Part shown: piece by piece, positions 36,809-41,284 of the stretch
How positions within the stretch are numbered: the first letter of the stretch is position 1
How the letters are laid out: each line of letters opens with the position of its first letter
NCBI GenBank assembly: GCA_001970955.1
Contig: MPUH01000658.1
Coordinates: 1 to 41,284, forward strand
DNA length: 41,284 nucleotides
DNA from: Stentor coeruleus
Lineage: Eukaryota; Ciliophora; Heterotrichea; Heterotrichida; Stentoridae
Direction of reading: 5' to 3'
Notes under the pieces: generated by a model
Told to the model about the DNA's origin: nothing
Seen by the model: the letters and a program-made list of their open reading frames with translations, nothing else
Databases searched by the model: none
Translations under genes and position numbers: made by a program

Positions 36809-38755
36809 TTAATATTCACTACTAGATGAATCACTTGAACTTTGCCAGCTCTCTGGGTCTTGAATGCTTTCAGCTCTAGCTAAGGTTATTGAATTAGGTC
36901 CTTGGAGTGATTCAACTTCTTTTTCCATTGAAGATATAGCAGAGCACATAGTCTCAAGCTTATCATAAAGATCTTTTAAAGACAAATTGGCACCATTAGT
37001 CATATTAATAGATCTGCGTCTTAGTTTTTCTCTTTCTTCTCTACCCTTAAGGCGTTTTGCTACAGTTTTTTTAAACTCAGACACATCAATATGCTCTAAA
37101 GCTCCATTTTTCATTAAATGTGACAATACCCTCATTTCGACAATAATTTTTTCATTATTCGTATTCTTTTCTAAAGCAGAATCTCTCATTTCTTCCCAAA
37201 CTTTTGGATATTCTTCAATGATTTCTCCCAATAGTTCCTTACTCATAATAAGAAGTTCACAATCTCGCATAGCTTTTGCTGAATATTTTCTAGGGACTTG
37301 CAGCATTACTTCAATATCCCCAAAATAAGATCCTCTTTGCATTGGAGTAAGCTTTGAGTTCTCTTTACCAAAAATATAGCTAACCCTTCCTCTAACAATA
37401 AAATAGATTTCTTCTGCATATTCTTTTTTCTTATAAACAAGCTCATTATAGCTGACAAATACAGGCTTTAAAAAAGGTACTATTGCAGAAATCACAACCT
37501 GATCTTTTGTATGAAAAAATGTTATATGTCTTGCAGCACCATGATGCATTGCCATAGCTACTTCATATCTAAGGTGTTTAGGTAGTTCATTAAAAATACT
37601 TTGCTTATCAGACCATGAAAACCCCGCCTTTTCAGTAGAATAACGAAGAGCATATCTTAATCGACTTCTTAATTGCTTGCTAAGTTTAGCTTCTTTAGCA
37701 AATTCATCGATAATCGCAAGCTTACTAACTAATGCATTTTCTTTAGTATCCATTGTCGCTAGCATTGAACTTAAGCTCCCTATAACAAAAGATAAAAAAT
37801 AAACACTAAAAACCATCCAACATATGCTAAGAATTTTTTCCAAATTAGTCTGTGCATGTATATCTCCATATCCAACAGTGCATAAAGTTGTTACAGTCCA
37901 ATACAAAGAAACAATATAAAGATTACCAACTTCACTTTGATCGAGTCCAGTCCTTGATACCCAAGTATCAGGATTAAAACCTTCGATTTTTGATGAATAA
38001 AACCAGAAGCAGGCCATTATATGCACGCAAAGTAATATACTCAAAGAAGAGGTTAAAAGTTTCATAACACTATGCTTGATACTCAAGAAATCCTGTAGTT
38101 TCTCTAAGATTTCACTGTTTTTATAATGCTTAAACATTTTGAGCAATCTGACTACACGAAACAAACGATATAGCCTTGGCAACCGAAGAAGTCTTAGAAA
38201 GTTGTTGTAGTCGTGAGTTGAGTAAGAATTAATGCCGCTATCAGCACCAACAAGATTAAAAGGAAAACATGCAGCGACATCTAATAAAAACCAGCTTCTT
38301 AAATAGTTTATTGTTATTTGTTTTCTGTTCGATATCAAATGTCCTTCTTGATCAAAATAAGCACTATTAAAGTTTACTATAATATCGATAAAGAATAGTA
38401 AATCAAGTATTAAATCAATTATCCCCCAAGGATCGTACATTGTATAATCAAGAAATGTCAATGTGTATGGCATGACTACTGCTGTGTACAGTAAAAGAAG
38501 AGCCATAACAATGTTCCAAAATACTTTGAACTTTGTACTTGGATGAAGAATAAACTTAGGCATGTTTTCAGCAATCTGCTCTGTGGGAACATCTGGTGTT
38601 TCCACGTTTTTGAGAGATTTTAGTGATTTTAACTCACTTTGTGAACTTAGGTCTTCAATTGCGTCTCTACTAATTTCTCTGACATTGAGTTTCAGATAAT
38701 AAATTGTTCTAAGTTTTATCCTAGCGCGATTCCAAACGTCTCTGTATTTTGACAT
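36809..38755 (-). CDS. CNBD-type voltage-gated K+ channel (EAG/HCN-like), copy A
   Basis: A 648-residue channel subunit. Six helices begin at about residue 80. S4 is Arg-rich (RLPRLYRLFRVVRLLK). The pore helix and filter read TVTTLCTVGYGDIHA near residue 290, a K+-selective signature. A C-linker and a cyclic-nucleotide-binding-type domain follow (about 400-530), with EEIYFIVRGRV and GSYFGDIEVMLQVPRKYSAKA. In that phosphate-binding cassette the usual Glu is Asp or shifted, while the Arg is kept. A helical, Ser-rich tail ends the protein. The likely role is membrane-potential control in the plasma or ciliary membrane. It lies 188 nt upstream (left) of a close paralogue on the same strand, from tandem duplication. 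Confidence 0.93.
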   Translation of the reverse strand: MSKYRDVWNRARIKLRTIYYLKLNVREISRDAIEDLSSQSELKSLKSLKNVETPDVPTEQIAENMPKFILHPSTKFKVFWNIVMALLLLYTAVVMPYTLTFLDYTMYDPWGIIDLILDLLFFIDIIVNFNSAYFDQEGHLISNRKQITINYLRSWFLLDVAACFPFNLVGADSGINSYSTHDYNNFLRLLRLPRLYRLFRVVRLLKMFKHYKNSEILEKLQDFLSIKHSVMKLLTSSLSILLCVHIMACFWFYSSKIEGFNPDTWVSRTGLDQSEVGNLYIVSLYWTVTTLCTVGYGDIHAQTNLEKILSICWMVFSVYFLSFVIGSLSSMLATMDTKENALVSKLAIIDEFAKEAKLSKQLRSRLRYALRYSTEKAGFSWSDKQSIFNELPKHLRYEVAMAMHHGAARHITFFHTKDQVVISAIVPFLKPVFVSYNELVYKKKEYAEEIYFIVRGRVSYIFGKENSKLTPMQRGSYFGDIEVMLQVPRKYSAKAMRDCELLIMSKELLGEIIEEYPKVWEEMRDSALEKNTNNEKIIVEMRVLSHLMKNGALEHIDVSEFKKTVAKRLKGREEREKLRRRSINMTNGANLSLKDLYDKLETMCSAISSMEKEVESLQGPNSITLARAESIQDPESWQSSSDSSSSEY

Positions 38756-38943
38756 AAAAATATTATTATTAGTTTCAGAAAATACTTGAGTTTAAATTTA
38801 ATATTCACTGAGAAAATCAAATGAAATTATGCAAGATAATTTATCTTTAGAAACCTTAGAATTATTAATAATCAAAGAACTTTTTGTTAAATATATTACT
38901 TAATGATTATTATCATTTAATTATTAGATCCTGCTATTAGAAA

Positions 38944-40857
38944 TTAGAAGTTTTTCTGATTTGTCGAAGGCGTGTTTGTTTTTTCTTCAATAAGCAGCAT
39001 TTCAGTTTTGTCGTATATTTTCATAAGTTTTGATTTAGTATTATGAATCGAAGCATCTAAGACATTAATTTTTTGTAGCATTTTAGCTAAGTTCAGCTTT
39101 TTATTATGAAATATGCTTACGTAATCTTCAATTTTTATTTCATCATCAATAATGTTTTTAACCTGCTCAGCAGTCTTTCCTTCAGTTATCCCTAGTTTTT
39201 TTAGTCGATTGAAATGAGTGATTCTGCGTTTAATCATATCATATTTTGTCTTTTTAACTTTGCTTTCAACATACATATCTTTATAATACAAAGGAAACTC
39301 TTTTTTTATGACATCAATAAGCTGTTTATTCATAACTAACAACTCACAATGAGTATTGCAAAACATAGTAAAATATCGGTCTAATTTAAATAGAACTTCT
39401 ACATTTCCAAAGCATCTTCCTCTTCTTACCATTTTTATAGGCACATCATAACTCACAACAATCAAATGGCCACTGATCATAAAATATATATCACTTGAAT
39501 AACTTCCTTCATTATAAACGCATTGCCCTCTTTCTTCATGAAAATTCATTAGAAAAGGAACTATAGCAGCAATGAAAATTTTATCTTTGCTTATAAAGAA
39601 TTTTATCCCTTTAATTGCTCCTGAATGCATTTTCATAGCAACTTCGTATCTTAATTCTGAAGGCAATTCGTTGAAAATGTTAATCTTGTCTGCCCAAGAA
39701 AAGCCATTTTTTTCAGTTGAATATTTTATAGCTTCTTTCAAGTCTAACTGCATCTGCTTTGAAAGCTTTTCTTCCTTTATGAACTCATCGATTTCTAAAA
39801 GTTTGTTGTTCAAAGCTATTTCTTTGCTGTTTTGAGAGGAAATCATAGAGCTCAAAATCCCTAGTGTATACGAAAAGAAGCAAATACCAAATAGCATCCA
39901 AGCAAGTGTGATCATGATTTCATAGTTATTAAATGGTCTTAAATCACCATATCCAACAGTAGCCAAAGTTGTAAAAGCCCAGTAGAAAGATCGTAAATAC
40001 AATTCTTCTTGAGAATAATTTTGCATACCTAAACGAGAAACCCAGGTGTCAGAGCTGTAGTTTTGAAGTCTTGCAGAAAAGTACCAGAAACAAGAAATTA
40101 CATGTATTGCGATTAGGGTTTTGATACCAAACTCTATAAGAAACTTAGCTGTATTGCTAAGATTAAATGTGTCTCTATGATTCGCATAATCTTCCGATTT
40201 TACACCATGCTTAAAAGCTTTCAATAGGCGGAAAATCCTAAAAAGTCTATAGAGCCTAAGAAGCCGAATTAGTTTTATAATATTTTGGCCTGAAGTGTTT
40301 TCAGATGTATTTTCACTAAAAGAACTAAAAGGTATGCAAGCAATTATATCTAAAATCATCCAAGTTTTTAGGTATTTTAAAAAGATTTTAGATCTTTGGG
40401 TTTCAAGTTGCTCGTCTTCATTGTAATATGCACTATTTAGATTAACAAATATGTCTATTGCAAAAAGGATATCAATAACAGTATCTGCCCACCACCATTT
40501 AGTAAAGGGTATTGAGTCCATGAAGCAAATTCTCAGTGGTGTTATAATAGCAGTATATAGCAAAAGGTTTATTAGGATGTAGTTCCAAAAGAATTTTATT
40601 CTTGAAGAAGGGACAAGAATGCATCGAGCATTAAATATTCTTTCTGGTGGCAAGCATTTCTTTGTAAATTTTATAGTGCTGGTTAAAGGTGTGTAATTTT
40701 CTGTAATCTTTGTATAGAATATTTTAGACTTAACTCTCCAATAAGCACTTTTCCATAAATATACACTTCTTCTACTTGGCTGTGCGTGCTTGTTATCATT
40801 TAGAGCAAACTCAGTGCTTAAATATTGGTGATGTAGTGGTAGGACCTTATTTTTCAT
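38944..40857 (-). CDS. CNBD-type voltage-gated K+ channel (EAG/HCN-like), copy B
   Basis: A 637-residue paralogue of the adjacent channel with the same order of parts. The N-terminus differs, then come six helices, an Arg-rich S4 (IRLLRLYRLFRIFRLLKAF), the filter TTLATVGYGDLRPF near residue 300, a C-linker, and a cyclic-nucleotide-binding-like domain (about 410-530, SDIYFMISGHLIVVS and GRCFGNVEVLFKLDRYFTMF). The position of the conserved Glu in the cassette is Asn (GN instead of GE), and the residues after Arg also differ. Cyclic-nucleotide binding may therefore be weak or lost. The C-terminal helical tail is Lys-rich. K+ selectivity is well supported by the TVGYGD motif. Confidence 0.92.
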   Translation of the reverse strand: MKNKVLPLHHQYLSTEFALNDNKHAQPSRRSVYLWKSAYWRVKSKIFYTKITENYTPLTSTIKFTKKCLPPERIFNARCILVPSSRIKFFWNYILINLLLYTAIITPLRICFMDSIPFTKWWWADTVIDILFAIDIFVNLNSAYYNEDEQLETQRSKIFLKYLKTWMILDIIACIPFSSFSENTSENTSGQNIIKLIRLLRLYRLFRIFRLLKAFKHGVKSEDYANHRDTFNLSNTAKFLIEFGIKTLIAIHVISCFWYFSARLQNYSSDTWVSRLGMQNYSQEELYLRSFYWAFTTLATVGYGDLRPFNNYEIMITLAWMLFGICFFSYTLGILSSMISSQNSKEIALNNKLLEIDEFIKEEKLSKQMQLDLKEAIKYSTEKNGFSWADKINIFNELPSELRYEVAMKMHSGAIKGIKFFISKDKIFIAAIVPFLMNFHEERGQCVYNEGSYSSDIYFMISGHLIVVSYDVPIKMVRRGRCFGNVEVLFKLDRYFTMFCNTHCELLVMNKQLIDVIKKEFPLYYKDMYVESKVKKTKYDMIKRRITHFNRLKKLGITEGKTAEQVKNIIDDEIKIEDYVSIFHNKKLNLAKMLQKINVLDASIHNTKSKLMKIYDKTEMLLIEEKTNTPSTNQKNF

Positions 40858-41284
40858 GTTTATATTTTAAAATAAGATATAGATAAGAAGAATTAGCCAT
40901 TACTAGTTAGGAACTAACTAAATATGATCTTGCTGTAGGGGATTTCACACTGGTAGCCTATACCCACGAACAAGCAAAGACTTACGCTTGCAGCTTACCC
41001 TTCTTATAAGGGTCCTATGCATCCCAAGGTTGGACGCTCCACTCATGGCGGTCCGTTCTCTCACCATCGCTCAATCCTGAGCTATTAGCATAAACTCACT
41101 CCTTGTTCAGGTGTTCCGAGCTTTATTGATACTCTCATGATTCTTAGGCTTCAGTTCTTTCCGAAAATTTCTTGCCTTGTCTGAGCACTATCTCATAAAT
41201 TCTCTTCAGGCTTCTTCATAAATAATATAAAATATGGGCAAATGGAATTGCATTCAATTGTGAGATTAAAGATTCTCTAAAACA
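40858..41284. other. Noncoding end region with a hairpin-rich, more G+C-rich core
   Basis: Upstream of channel copy B. About 40930-41140 is clearly richer in G+C than other spacers and has several simple stems: CAAGC...GCTTG (40971-40990), ACCCTT-CTTAT-AAGGGT (40997-41013), GGAC...GTCC (41032-41054) and GCTCA-ATCC-TGAGC (41069-41082). No open frame is present. It may be a structured RNA gene or part of a mobile or intron-like element. No family could be named with confidence. Confidence 0.4.

Noticed and set aside
1..41284. tRNA genes or a CRISPR array
   Set aside because: No TRGYNNANNG plus GGTTCRANNCC pair, cloverleaf, or regularly spaced direct repeats were found by eye.

Overview
The window looks like macronuclear DNA of a heterotrich ciliate, most probably Stentor or a close relative. 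Intergenic DNA is very A+T-rich, and genes are compact and mostly intron-free. The few introns found are exactly 15 nt long (GTA...TAG or GTA...CAG), which is a known Stentor hallmark. TAA, TAG and TGA are all used as ordinary stops, so the standard genetic code applies, unlike in many other ciliates. The gene content is eukaryotic: a PIWI protein, RPA1, a UFD1-like protein, CDPK-like and pseudo-kinases, 6-TM cation channels, a DHHC palmitoyltransferase and RNase T2. The species call is inference from these traits, not from a database match.

Left part (1-12.4 kb): a B-box/kelch protein, a WD40-TRP-like channel fusion and a metallophosphoesterase, all on the minus strand. A small basic protein diverges from the phosphoesterase. 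Next is a long secreted acidic protein built from about seven ~70-residue repeats. Its reading frame is broken once by an in-frame TGA and once by a one-N assembly join with a 57-nt duplication. RpiB and an ankyrin-DHHC palmitoyltransferase with two 15-nt introns follow on the minus strand.

Middle (12.4-26.2 kb): a 1.5 kb gene-free stretch, a pseudokinase, a zinc-knuckle/coiled-coil protein and NMNAT/NadD. Then come a decayed gene relic, a UFD1-like protein, RPA1 and a kynurenine-type aminotransferase. A tandem RNase T2 pair has one copy that lost almost every catalytic residue. A coiled-coil protein ends the block.

Right part (26.2-41.3 kb): a decayed Merlin/ISXO2-type DDE transposase relic and a CDPK-like kinase. 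Then a seven-helix membrane protein rescued by a 15-nt intron, a PIWI/Argonaute with an intact DEDH tetrad, a tyrosine-type aminotransferase and two tandem cyclic-nucleotide-binding-domain K+ channels. The last ~300 nt hold a more G+C-rich, hairpin-rich noncoding segment.

The most unusual noncoding feature is a ~54-nt palindrome-containing repeat. It occurs twice in opposite orientation (27.3 and 30.4 kb), and each copy is bracketed by its own 15-16-nt direct repeat, as expected of a small inserted element. The genes do not form an operon-like pathway. The only functional clusters are local duplications (RNase T2 and the two channels).
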